From: a virus
Virus record (IMG/VR): IMGVR_UViG_3300037584_002964
Location: 1 to 22,046 of that record
Reading direction: 5' to 3' (one strand)
DNA: 22,046 bases
Each line of letters begins with the position of its first letter. Position 1 is the stretch's first letter. The notes beneath the pieces were generated by a model. It was not told the origin of the DNA. It saw only the letters and a program-made list of their open reading frames with translations, and did no database searches. Below, in pieces: positions 5,174 to 11,154 of the stretch. The position numbers and the translations under genes are program-made.

Positions 5174-5417
5174 TAAATACATTATCGTAAAGGGAATTAA
5201 CGAGGAGATGAAAACAGGCTCCGGGCTGTTATTATCAGCAGAGGATGTAAACTCATTTAGATACAAGAAGGGCAAGGTGATAAAGCCGGGCACTGAGGTT
5301 CATGACATAAATGAGGATGACGTAATCTACTATGACAAGCGAGCAGGTCACTCAATGCTTATTGATGACAAGCCTGTTACCATTATTCTTGAGAGGGACG
5401 TTGTCGTAGTCGTCTAA
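5160..5417 (+). CDS. groES: Phage co-chaperonin GroES
   Basis: An 85-residue chaperonin 10-like protein, the lid partner of GroEL. It begins MKPINKYIIVKGINEEMKTG. A mobile-loop-like segment SGLLLSAEDV (about residues 21-30) carries three hydrophobic residues where classical GroES has Ile-Val-Leu. The GKVIKPG strand, DDVIYYDKRAG and a hydrophobic end (ILERDVVVVV) follow the Cpn10 plan. It is shorter than E. coli GroES (97). The start lies inside the groEL 3' end, giving a coupled pair. The 3' end overlaps a convergent minus-strand gene by 35 nt. Likely forms a heptameric lid for the phage GroEL. Confidence 0.88.
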   Translation: MKPINKYIIVKGINEEMKTGSGLLLSAEDVNSFRYKKGKVIKPGTEVHDINEDDVIYYDKRAGHSMLIDDKPVTIILERDVVVVV

Positions 5418-5820
5418 ACTCATTCATCTTCATAATCATATTGCGATATGTCTTATCGGTATATCGCACATTCTTTTTGAAGAGGGGATTAGTTTGAGGA
5501 TCTACTGACAATTCAGCACCGCTCAGTTTGTTATATATATCAGTGAGTAGTTTCTGTGACTTGTATGTTAGCTTATATATTGTCTCATACTTCCTTGGTC
5601 TTTTAGAGAACACTTCTAGCCAACCATTAGCGAGAAGATATGTAAAGCGTTTCTTATTCCATGAGACAAGTTGATTGAACTCATCAAACTTCTTTTTAGT
5701 AAAATACTTTTCTGATTTTAGGAACAGAAGCATATCAAGATCTGCTGCTTTCATGTCGTGCTTACGGAGGTAGTAATACTTAATCACCCTCCAATACTTG
5801 AGGTAGTCGTTATCATGCAT
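5383..5820 (-). CDS. Putative winged-helix DNA-binding protein
   Basis: A 145-residue basic protein beginning MHDNDYLKYWRVIKYYYLRK. The central part (about 23-95: DLDMLLFLKSEKYFTKKKFDEF, then KKRFTYLLANGWLEVFSKRP) has the helix-helix-recognition-helix-wing order of MarR-like winged-helix proteins, where 'L-x-x-GWLEV' often marks the wing. The C-terminal tail is Arg-rich. It is the only minus-strand gene in the right part of the window, convergent with groES (35-nt overlap) and divergent from the structural units through interleaved promoters. This is a typical position for a regulator of late genes. Target unknown. Confidence 0.6.
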   Translation of the reverse strand: MHDNDYLKYWRVIKYYYLRKHDMKAADLDMLLFLKSEKYFTKKKFDEFNQLVSWNKKRFTYLLANGWLEVFSKRPRKYETIYKLTYKSQKLLTDIYNKLSGAELSVDPQTNPLFKKNVRYTDKTYRNMIMKMNEFRRLRQRPSQE

Positions 5821-5835
5821 TAAATTAAATTTTAT

Positions 5836-5855
5836 TATCTTTGCTTACAAAGTTA
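5836..5855. promoter_or_regulatory. Interleaved bidirectional promoter boxes
   Basis: Plus-strand TATCTTTG (5836-5843) and minus-strand TAACTTTG (5855-5848) are separated by four bases, forming the near-palindrome TATCTTTG-CTTA-CAAAGTTA. The plus box would drive the 5885 gene. The minus box lies 28 nt upstream of the winged-helix gene. Each transcript would start within or beyond the other's box, so the two promoters should compete. Confidence 0.6.
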
Positions 5856-5884
5856 ACTAATTGTACAATTAAAAAAAAGAAACG

Positions 5885-6211
5885 ATGGCAACATTAAAAA
5901 GTCAAAAAATGGTGAGTATGAGAGATACAAAAACACCACTAGCTAAATCAGTAATGGATAAACCTCTAAAAAACGGTAACGGTAACGGTAACGGTAACGG
6001 TAAAAAAGGAGGACCGGCAGATCCAAAGTTAAAACAATCAAAAAAGGGAACTGTAAATATTTATGGTAAAGACGGAAAATTTATGAAGGAAATGTCTCTT
6101 AAGGCGTTTCGTGATCTTGATAAAGCAACCACTAAAAAAACAGGTAATCCGGCTTCAACATATATGAGAAAAGTTAAGGGAGGAGTTCAATACACAAAAA
6201 AATTAAATTAA
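5885..6211 (+). CDS. Small basic protein with Asn-Gly repeat, 108 aa
   Basis: A 108-residue, very basic protein beginning MATLKSQKMVSMRDTKTPLA. Residues 30-39 are five Asn-Gly dipeptides, followed by KKGGPADPKLKQSKKG and a folded-looking C-terminal part (NIYGKDGKFMKEMSLKAFRD, then TYMRKVKGGVQYTKK). The high Lys content suggests DNA or RNA contact or a virion-internal role. Family not recognised. It opens the plus-strand late region behind the promoter at 5836-5843. The repeat is a perfect hexanucleotide microsatellite that could change length without breaking the frame. Confidence 0.75.
   Translation: MATLKSQKMVSMRDTKTPLAKSVMDKPLKNGNGNGNGNGKKGGPADPKLKQSKKGTVNIYGKDGKFMKEMSLKAFRDLDKATTKKTGNPASTYMRKVKGGVQYTKKLN
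5972..6001 (+). repeat. Hexanucleotide repeat (AACGGT) x5
   Basis: Five perfect AACGGT units inside the gene at 5885-6211 encode Asn-Gly repeats. A six-base unit keeps the reading frame when copies are gained or lost. Confidence 0.9.
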
Positions 6212-6322
6212 ATAATTGAAAAAAATAATCAAACTTTTAAACCAAATACACGCATTCGTATCCTTTTTCAATAGAGAGAGGATGAATGCTATGGTTCATT
6301 CACACACCCCAATATTTTAATT

Positions 6323-6544
6323 ATGCCTAGAAAAGTAACACGTGGTATGTTTGACGTTGAAGTAGATGGCAAGACGTATCTAGTAAAAGGAAAGCGAGTT
6401 GAGAAAACACGTGGAGACAAAACCGTAACTAAGTTTAAAGCAAGAGGGGGAAAGGACACACCGATTAAAAAAATAAATGACAAGCACATTAAGAAGAAGG
6501 GCTTGACAAAAATGAATAGAAACAATACAAAATACAGAAGCTAA
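6323..6544 (+). CDS. Small basic protein, 73 aa
   Basis: A 73-residue Lys/Arg-rich protein beginning MPRKVTRGMFDVEVDGKTYL. A short beta segment (FDVEVDGKTYLVKGKRVEKT, about 10-29) is followed by a basic tail (KKINDKHIKKKGLTKMNRNN). Small basic proteins of this type sit beside virion genes in many marine phages, with no established role. The gene ends directly before the next start (TAA then ATG, no spacer). The 111 nt upstream holds only a weak inverted repeat (TGAATG/CATTCA near 6283-6302). Confidence 0.65.
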   Translation: MPRKVTRGMFDVEVDGKTYLVKGKRVEKTRGDKTVTKFKARGGKDTPIKKINDKHIKKKGLTKMNRNNTKYRS

Positions 6545-6802
6545 ATGGAAGAAACATTATTGGACATCATAGTAGAAGCATATCCTGACGAGGAGATATT
6601 AAAAGCAGATGGATTTGATCAAGCCATCATAGGGATTGACGATCACAGTATGCGATTAATATATTCAATACGTAAATGCATAGAGATATTAATGGAAGAA
6701 GATCTGACTCATGAAGAGGCATTAGATGCTTTTTATTACAACACTCACTCAGCATATGTAGGAGAAAAGACACCAATATGGTGTAATGATTTTACATATT
6801 AA
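6545..6802 (+). CDS. Hypothetical acidic protein, 85 aa
   Basis: An 85-residue acidic helical protein, MEETLLDIIVEAYPDEEILK, continuing with an MRLIYSIRKCIEILMEEDLT segment and ending TPIWCNDFTY. It resembles small phage proteins of the pattern 'acidic start, I-x-IL-M-x-E-D-x-T-x-EEALDAFYYN', known only as hypothetical. It abuts the preceding gene with zero spacing, so the two are probably translationally coupled. It is the only strongly acidic protein in this basic cluster and could be a partner for one of its neighbours. Confidence 0.7.
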   Translation: MEETLLDIIVEAYPDEEILKADGFDQAIIGIDDHSMRLIYSIRKCIEILMEEDLTHEEALDAFYYNTHSAYVGEKTPIWCNDFTY

Positions 6803-6812
6803 TTTTTATGAT

Positions 6813-6820
6813 TATCTTTG
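6813..6820 (+). promoter_or_regulatory. -7 box TATCTTTG
   Basis: TATCTTTG lies 21 nt upstream of the start at 6842, with an A/T-rich leader and no Shine-Dalgarno sequence. It would drive the cluster 6842-9085. Confidence 0.6.
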
Positions 6821-6841
6821 TGAGTATAAAAAATTTAAATT

Positions 6842-7066
6842 ATGAAAAAGCAAGGATACAACGCAAGATTAGATGAGTCATTAGGTGCAAAGCATAAAGG
6901 ACCTCATAAGCAATCACTAAAGTCAAGAAGACATGAGAGTGAAGCAATGGAGAAAAAAATCTACGATCACAAGTTTGGGTCTGATTCAAAGATGTCATAC
7001 AGACATGATCACCCTGAGTGTGTTAACTATGTAGGAAAACATATATCAGGTTTAATCAAGAAGTAA
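6842..7066 (+). CDS. Small basic conserved phage protein, 74 aa
   Basis: A 74-residue protein with the opening MKKQGYNARLDESLGAKHKG, a pattern I associate with small conserved proteins of unknown function in phages of this type. The middle is rich in Ser, Arg and His (QSLKSRRHESEAMEKKIYDH). The end is CVNYVGKHISGLIKK. Net basic and His-rich. Its stop overlaps the next ATG (TAATG). The position ahead of virion genes suggests a virion-associated or DNA-binding role, but no evidence shows it. Confidence 0.7.
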   Translation: MKKQGYNARLDESLGAKHKGPHKQSLKSRRHESEAMEKKIYDHKFGSDSKMSYRHDHPECVNYVGKHISGLIKK

Positions 7067-7266
7067 TGGCTAAGAAAGGTAGAACTAAATTTCCTGCAAT
7101 AAAAGAAGCTAATGAAGGTAAGTTCACCAAGTGGGCAGAAAAAAATATGCCCGGCAAATCTGTATGCAGTGCTGCATCATCTGTTTTAAAAAACAAAGAT
7201 AAATATAAAGGCTCTGTTGTTAAGATGGCAAACTTTGCTAATAACTTTGGATGTAAAAGAAAATAA
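7066..7266 (+). CDS. Small basic conserved phage protein, 66 aa
   Basis: A 66-residue basic protein, MAKKGRTKFPAIKEANEGKF with KWAEKNMPGKSVCSAASSVL and a C-terminus VVKMANFANNFGCKRK. The pattern 'KFTxWxxKNM-GKxxCxAAxxV ... VVKMANFAxNFGC' recurs in small uncharacterised proteins of Bacteroidota phages. Two Cys residues (about 39 and 63) could pair or bind metal. The start overlaps the upstream stop by one base. Function unknown. Confidence 0.7.
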   Translation: MAKKGRTKFPAIKEANEGKFTKWAEKNMPGKSVCSAASSVLKNKDKYKGSVVKMANFANNFGCKRK

Positions 7267-7268
7267 CT

Positions 7269-7436
7269 ATGCACAAGAACAAGTCAAGAGGTTTCGGAGA
7301 TTCAGTAGAGAAGTTTACTACTAAGACAGGTATAAAAAAAGTTGTCGATAAAGTAACTAAGGCTGCCGGCATTGAAGACTGTGGTTGTGGTAAAAGGCGT
7401 GATACCTTAAACAGAATAATCCCATATAAAAAATGA
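7269..7436 (+). CDS. Small Cys-containing basic protein, 55 aa
   Basis: A 55-residue gene between two firmly packed neighbours. It starts MHKNKSRGFGDSVEKFTTKT and ends AAGIEDCGCGKRRDTLNRII then PYKK. The C-terminal CGCGKRRDTLNRIxPY block resembles a conserved tail in small proteins of Bacteroidota phages. The Cys-Gly-Cys pair could bind metal or form a disulfide. The start is two bases after the previous stop, and the TGA overlaps the next ATG (ATGA), which is the main support for it being real. Function unknown. Confidence 0.7.
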   Translation: MHKNKSRGFGDSVEKFTTKTGIKKVVDKVTKAAGIEDCGCGKRRDTLNRIIPYKK

Positions 7437-7654
7437 AAACAGTTGCAATGAGAAAAGCTGCCAAGGCAAAAGCCAATGGCAACGGTAAAGAAAAGAAACC
7501 CCGTAAAATCTCACGCGTTTCGACACCAAATAAACCTAACATAAAAGATTTTACGTCTATTAGTAAAGATTCTAAAGGTAATTTAACAAAGAATACCGAT
7601 TGGAAAGCATATGAGCGTGCACAGACGAATTATCGAGTACGTACAAAAAATTAA
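7433..7654 (+). CDS. Small basic protein, 73 aa
   Basis: A 73-residue protein beginning MKTVAMRKAAKAKANGNGKE. The N-terminal 30 residues are Ala/Lys-rich and histone-tail-like with a short Asn-Gly repeat, echoing the (NG)5 stretch of the 5885 gene. The rest (KDFTSISKDSKGNLTKNTDW then RAQTNYRVRTKN) is polar. It overlaps the preceding gene by four bases and ends five bases before a virion-type gene. Possibly DNA-binding or virion-internal. Confidence 0.65.
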   Translation: MKTVAMRKAAKAKANGNGKEKKPRKISRVSTPNKPNIKDFTSISKDSKGNLTKNTDWKAYERAQTNYRVRTKN

Positions 7655-7659
7655 TAAAA

Positions 7660-8124
7660 ATGGCATACCAAAAATTACAAGCCCGTAGAGCATTAGCAGT
7701 AATAACAAGCGATACTATTGACATTCCAAACCCTGCAGCGACAGCAGCAACAGGAACAGCAGCCGCACCTACAGGCGCTCAGTTAGTGGGTACAGGAACA
7801 AACTTCCTTACAACTGTAAAGGTGGGTGATATTATATATGCAGGAACTATTGTAGCTACAGTAGATGCAGTAGTAAGCGACACAGTTCTTACTACATCTA
7901 CAGCTATTACAGCAGGTTTAACATATACTATATATTCTCAAACTGACAATCCAAGTAACGGATGTGTTTTATTTGCAGGCGGAGCAGGAGACATAAACCT
8001 GATCACTGTAGATGATGACACTGTGTTATTCAAAGGAATTGTGGCAGGACAGTTTTTACCTGTACAGGTAAAAAGAGTAAAAGCTACAAGCACTTCAGCG
8101 ACTGACATTGTTGCATTATGGTAG
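7660..8124 (+). CDS. Virion decoration/fibre-type protein, 154 aa
   Basis: A 154-residue Ala/Thr/Val-rich beta protein. The N-terminus is MAYQKLQARRALAVI. Residues about 20-45 are Ala/Thr/Gly-rich. The segment from about 45 (GTGTNFLTTVKVGDIIYAGT) to LTYTIYS resembles the small beta-barrel found in phage particle proteins. The end, LFKGIVAGQFLPVQVKRVKA with TDIVALW, matches the C-terminal pattern of capsid or tail decoration proteins in which a V-x-RV-x-AT-xT strand closes the fold. Its stop overlaps the start of the lectin-like gene. Role in the particle surface is an inference from composition and context. Confidence 0.65.
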   Translation: MAYQKLQARRALAVITSDTIDIPNPAATAATGTAAAPTGAQLVGTGTNFLTTVKVGDIIYAGTIVATVDAVVSDTVLTTSTAITAGLTYTIYSQTDNPSNGCVLFAGGAGDINLITVDDDTVLFKGIVAGQFLPVQVKRVKATSTSATDIVALW

Positions 8125-8807
8125 GAGGCGGACTAGCAAATATGATAGGAATGACTACCTGTGGCGGACAAGCCGGAACAGGTGAAGGCTTTACAAATTT
8201 ATATTCAACAGAATATGACGGAGTTGATGATGAAGTAAATTTTAATAGTTTTAGTTTTTCAGGTGCTTTTACTTTGTCCTTTTGGTTAAAACCTTCTGCA
8301 TTTAACAAGTACATAATTGGAACGCAATCTTTAACAAGAAATTTTATAAAACTACATAGTGCCACAGATATTAGAATAAGACAGGAACTTACTCAAAAGA
8401 ATTTTACTGAAAGTTCTAATGTTATGGTTTTAAATCAATGGCAACATTTATTGTATGTAAGAGATGCAAGTAATAATGTATCACTTTTTAGAAATGGTGC
8501 AGCTTTTGGTAGTTCTGCTACAAATAATAAGACATTTATTATTGACACTATTAGTGGCTTGGCTAACAATTTTTATTACGAGGGTAATATTGATGAGTTT
8601 GCTTTATGGAATAGTGACCAAAGTTCTAATATTTCTGCTATTTATAATAGTGGAGTTCCAAATAATCTCAATGATTTAAGCACTCCTCCTTTATGTTGGT
8701 ATAGGTTCGAAGAGGGTAGCGGCACAACAGCAATAGATAGTGGAACAGGTGGCAATAACGGAACTTTAATAAACGGAACTGCATATAGTACAGACGTACC
8801 AACTTAA
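8118..8807 (+). CDS. LamG/concanavalin A-like lectin domain protein
   Basis: A 229-residue protein with one laminin-G-like jelly-roll domain. After a Gly-rich leader (1-25) come the first strand YDGVDDEVNF (33-42), FTLSFWLKPS (51-60), NQWQHLLYVRD (about 107-117), SLFRNGA (122-128), GNIDEFALWN (156-165) and the closing CWYRFEEGSGTTAIDSG (193-209). These are hallmark positions of LamG_3-type sugar-binding domains. No signal peptide. Likely a virion surface lectin that binds host or environmental glycans. It overlaps the upstream decoration-like gene by seven bases, suggesting joint production. Confidence 0.85.
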   Translation: MVGGGLANMIGMTTCGGQAGTGEGFTNLYSTEYDGVDDEVNFNSFSFSGAFTLSFWLKPSAFNKYIIGTQSLTRNFIKLHSATDIRIRQELTQKNFTESSNVMVLNQWQHLLYVRDASNNVSLFRNGAAFGSSATNNKTFIIDTISGLANNFYYEGNIDEFALWNSDQSSNISAIYNSGVPNNLNDLSTPPLCWYRFEEGSGTTAIDSGTGGNNGTLINGTAYSTDVPT

Positions 8808-8815
8808 AATAAAAA

Positions 8816-9085
8816 ATGAAAACAAGTGATTTAAAAATAAATAATCTGACATACGCTACAATTAGTATTGATGATTTACCAAAAGTAGATTTTTCTCAAG
8901 TAGGAGAAACTTCGCAAGATACAGTTAGAAAAAATATTTTAACCCCACCTACTAAATTTGTATTAAAGTGGAGCTTTGAACCTACCTTTATTGCAGATGG
9001 AACAATTATACCTGATGGATTATATACTCATCAAGAATGTTTAGATTTAATGGCTACATCTGAATGGACTGAACCAATGCCGTAA
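8816..9085 (+). CDS. Hypothetical protein, 89 aa
   Basis: An 89-residue protein beginning MKTSDLKINNLTYATISIDD, with a hydrophobic-aromatic segment (TKFVLKWSFEPTFIADGTII) and the end ECLDLMATSEWTEPMP. No signal or membrane segment. It follows the lectin gene by eight bases and is the last gene before a new promoter, so it probably belongs to the surface-protein unit. It could be a small fibre or fibre-assembly protein, but the sequence does not identify it. Confidence 0.65.
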   Translation: MKTSDLKINNLTYATISIDDLPKVDFSQVGETSQDTVRKNILTPPTKFVLKWSFEPTFIADGTIIPDGLYTHQECLDLMATSEWTEPMP

Positions 9086-9098
9086 ATATTTTTTTTTG

Positions 9099-9106
9099 TA
9101 TATTTG
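9099..9106 (+). promoter_or_regulatory. -7 box TATATTTG before the lysis-type genes
   Basis: TATATTTG follows a T-run and lies 31 nt upstream of the start at 9138. A decoy ATG at 9133 reads straight into a stop. Confidence 0.5.
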
Positions 9107-9137
9107 TGATAATTAATTAATAGACAATTTTTATGTC

Positions 9138-9407
9138 ATGATTCTATCAGAAAAAACAAAACTAACATTTACTATTGGAAACCTTATAACTTTAGTAACT
9201 ACCGTTTTTTTTATTGCAGGTGTGTGGTATCATTTAGATGCACAGATAGAAGAAGCAAAGACTCTCCCCAAACAAAATAATGATAAGATTGTACGAGAAA
9301 CAATTATCCATATGGATGCCAATATGCAATATATCAAAGAAGAAATAATTGAGATAAAAGAACGTCTCAATCAAATGGAGGAAAGGCTTTACGAACTTAA
9401 AAGATAA
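9138..9407 (+). CDS. Holin-like membrane/coiled-coil protein, 89 aa
   Basis: An 89-residue protein. Residues about 12-31 (FTIGNLITLVTTVFFIAGVW) form one membrane span, and about 50-88 (IHMDANMQYIKEEIIEIKER, then MEERLYELK) form a coiled coil. One span plus a charged cytosolic helix, directly in front of a cell-wall enzyme gene (one base between stop and next start), fits a holin or holin-associated protein. The same layout occurs in other small phage membrane proteins, so the lysis role is inferred from position. Confidence 0.55.
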   Translation: MILSEKTKLTFTIGNLITLVTTVFFIAGVWYHLDAQIEEAKTLPKQNNDKIVRETIIHMDANMQYIKEEIIEIKERLNQMEERLYELKR

Positions 9408-9408
9408 T

Positions 9409-10017
9409 ATGACTTTAATTGATAAGATTACCTTAGCCAAGGTACAAGAAGTATTTGCAGAAAAGAACTATGCATTCTTCACCAAAGGAAACTACAACTT
9501 AAATATAATAGGAGTAAGAAGCCCAATCAAAGAAGCAAATAGCTTTGATGATTATATGCTTGTTATATACAAAAAAAATAACAGTTGGGTTATCCATGAG
9601 TTTACTATCACTACTGATGCAGGATTGTATTGGTTAAAAAACCCTATGAATAAAAAAGGTACAGCATTACTTGTTCCTAATCAGTATAGAAGTACATATA
9701 AGATTGATGGTCATGGAAGAACAAGATACGAAGCCTTGTGTCAGAGACTCGCAAACGTAGAGGTATATCGTGATGACAACAAGGACAAGATACTTGACTA
9801 TGATGATGCAACAAAAGAGTGGGGGATGTTTGGTATAAACATTCATCGTTCACATCCTTACCATGAGAAAGACACAGTAGATAAATATAGTGCAGGATGT
9901 CAGGTCTTTCAATCTATATATGAGTACAATGATTTTTTAGCTTTGTGTAATACCTCAGCAAGACTGTATGGTAATAGCTTTACATATACCCTTCTTTTAG
10001 AAAGTGATTTATTATAA
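9409..10017 (+). CDS. Putative peptidoglycan enzyme (YkuD-like endolysin)
   Basis: A 202-residue protein whose C-terminal half carries FGINIHRSHP with H146, then a 14-residue stretch and YSAGCQVFQS with C164. The spacing matches the His ... [S/T]-x-Gly-Cys active site of L,D-transpeptidase/YkuD-type enzymes, with Ala where those have His. VYRDDNKDKILDYDD (about 119-133) resembles a calcium-binding EF-loop. I associate the combined 'VxRDxNKDxxxD ... FGINIHR ... SAGCQVF' pattern with putative cell-wall enzymes in several phages. It follows a holin-like gene directly, so an endolysin is the best reading. A non-hydrolytic role is possible. Confidence 0.6.
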   Translation: MTLIDKITLAKVQEVFAEKNYAFFTKGNYNLNIIGVRSPIKEANSFDDYMLVIYKKNNSWVIHEFTITTDAGLYWLKNPMNKKGTALLVPNQYRSTYKIDGHGRTRYEALCQRLANVEVYRDDNKDKILDYDDATKEWGMFGINIHRSHPYHEKDTVDKYSAGCQVFQSIYEYNDFLALCNTSARLYGNSFTYTLLLESDLL

Positions 10018-10027
10018 TTAAATTTCG

Positions 10028-10045
10028 TTATCTTTGTAAAAAGAT
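10028..10045 (+). promoter_or_regulatory. -7 box TATCTTTG with palindromic leader
   Basis: TATCTTTG (10029-10036) leads into TTATCTTTGTAAAAAGAT (10028-10045), an imperfect hairpin (ATCTTT/AAAGAT). The same 18 bases recur at 21471-21488. The start codon is at 10052. Confidence 0.6.
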
Positions 10046-10051
10046 AATACA

Positions 10052-10294
10052 ATGAAATTAAATAAAGAAGAACTTGAACGACTTCAACAATTAAACAACT
10101 CGTTTAATAAATTAAAAATAGCTTTAGGAGATCTTGAGATAAAAAGGCATTCAATGTTAAGTGAGCTTGATGGACTCAAGGCTATGTTTAGTTCAGAGGA
10201 GAAAAAATTTATTGATAAATATGGATCCGACTCTGTTATTAATTTACAAACAGGTACGGTGACTAAAAAACAAACCAATGTCAAAGATAAGTAA
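10052..10294 (+). CDS. Small coiled-coil protein, 80 aa
   Basis: An 80-residue protein, MKLNKEELERLQQLNNSFNK, with heptad spacing through about residue 45 and then FSSEEKKFIDKYGSDSVINL followed by a QTGTVT segment. The 'I-x-LGDLE-x-K ... KYGxDSVINxQTG' pattern recurs in small conserved proteins of Bacteroidota phages, function unknown. It overlaps the fibre-like gene by 17 nt, so the two are probably co-translated. It might be a chaperone or linker for the fibre. Confidence 0.65.
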   Translation: MKLNKEELERLQQLNNSFNKLKIALGDLEIKRHSMLSELDGLKAMFSSEEKKFIDKYGSDSVINLQTGTVTKKQTNVKDK

Positions 10295-10739
10295 TACTGC
10301 ATCATATCCTACTGTAACACCTGCAGATGGAGACTTGTTAATAGGAACAGATGTTAATGATAATGATGCAACAAAAACATTCACTATAGGATCTATAAAT
10401 GCTTTAACACCTGCGGATACTTTATCTGAAGTTTTAACAGCAGGCAATACAGCGACTAATAATATAGTGTTAACAGGGGATATAAGCTGTACTAACTTAA
10501 CTTCAACTACAGCTATATCAGGAGCTACGATTACAGCCACTACTTCAGTTACCACTCCATTTATAGCAACTACAGCAAAAAATTTGTTAAGTGGATCTAT
10601 TCCTATAAAATTTGATAGCCTTTCTGCATATAGAGATGATGCTGCAGCAGGAACTGCAGGTTTAGTGACAGGAGATATTTATCAAACGGATGCAACTAAT
10701 CCCACACTTGGAGCAGGAGTGCTAATGGTAAAACAGTAA
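10278..10739 (+). CDS. Fibre-like virion protein, 153 aa
   Basis: A 153-residue Thr/Ala/Ser-rich protein. The N-terminus (MSKISNTASYPTVTPADGDL then LIGTD) resembles particle-attachment segments of phage fibres. The centre (SEVLTAGNTATNNIVLTGDI then repeated T/A/I triplets, about 50-115) has the repetitive beta pattern of trimeric fibres. The end, AYRDDAAAGTAGLVTGDIYQ, is a C-terminal motif I associate with phage surface proteins. No chaperone domain or lectin domain is visible. A tail-fibre or head-fibre role is likely, the exact site unknown. Confidence 0.7.
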   Translation: MSKISNTASYPTVTPADGDLLIGTDVNDNDATKTFTIGSINALTPADTLSEVLTAGNTATNNIVLTGDISCTNLTSTTAISGATITATTSVTTPFIATTAKNLLSGSIPIKFDSLSAYRDDAAAGTAGLVTGDIYQTDATNPTLGAGVLMVKQ

Positions 10740-10963
10740 TGGATATACGTAAGATCTCAATAGGTCCTGACTATAAGTCGGGAGCCATGCATTATCTTGT
10801 AGGGCAGGAAGTGCTTAATGGATCTTACCGCATTCATTTAATACAGCTAGATAGGGTTAAACATTCGTTTAAAATTTGGATAATAAAGAACAAAGAAGTA
10901 GTTTTATGGAAAGAGTTTACTTCTGATGTTCCGGTATCAATAGAGTATAATATAAACTTTTAA
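10739..10963 (+). CDS. Hypothetical protein, 74 aa
   Basis: A 74-residue beta-rich protein beginning MDIRKISIGPDYKSGAMHYL, with a central VLNGSYRIHLIQLDRVKHSF segment and a C-terminus PVSIEYNINF. The opening 'MDIRKISIGPDYK-x-AMHY-x-VGQEV' looks like a conserved short phage family of unknown function. The start overlaps the preceding stop (TAATG), linking it to the fibre gene. Probably soluble. Confidence 0.7.
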   Translation: MDIRKISIGPDYKSGAMHYLVGQEVLNGSYRIHLIQLDRVKHSFKIWIIKNKEVVLWKEFTSDVPVSIEYNINF

Positions 10964-10965
10964 TT

Positions 10966-11154
10966 ATGAAAACACGAATAGTATCAAATTATGTAACAAC
11001 TATTATTGGGTTGTTAATTATGGCATTTTGCCTAGTAATGATTTACACAGAGAAAGCAGACAGCACTGAAATGAGTGGATGGCTAGCGGTATCTTTGTTG
11101 TTCTTACGATCTAAAGATTCTTTAATTGCTCTACCTAAAGATGGAGAAAAATAA
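10966..11154 (+). CDS. Small membrane protein, 62 aa
   Basis: A 62-residue protein with a hydrophobic span at about 10-27 (VTTIIGLLIMAFCLVMIY), a polar loop (TEKADSTEMSG) and a second moderately hydrophobic stretch (WLAVSLLFLRSKD). This one- or two-span layout is holin-like. It overlaps the spanin-like gene by 14 nt and lies in the lysis neighbourhood. It could instead be a minor membrane accessory. The end reads SLIALPKDGEK. Confidence 0.65.
   Translation: MKTRIVSNYVTTIIGLLIMAFCLVMIYTEKADSTEMSGWLAVSLLFLRSKDSLIALPKDGEK

Noticed and set aside
6283-6302. Inverted repeat TGAATG/CATTCA before the 6323 gene
   Set aside because: Six base pairs with an eight-base loop are expected by chance at this composition, and there is no promoter box next to it.
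8464-8679. A 71-codon hydrophobic frame inside the lectin gene
   Set aside because: It is an alternative frame of the strongly supported LamG protein, with no independent start signal.
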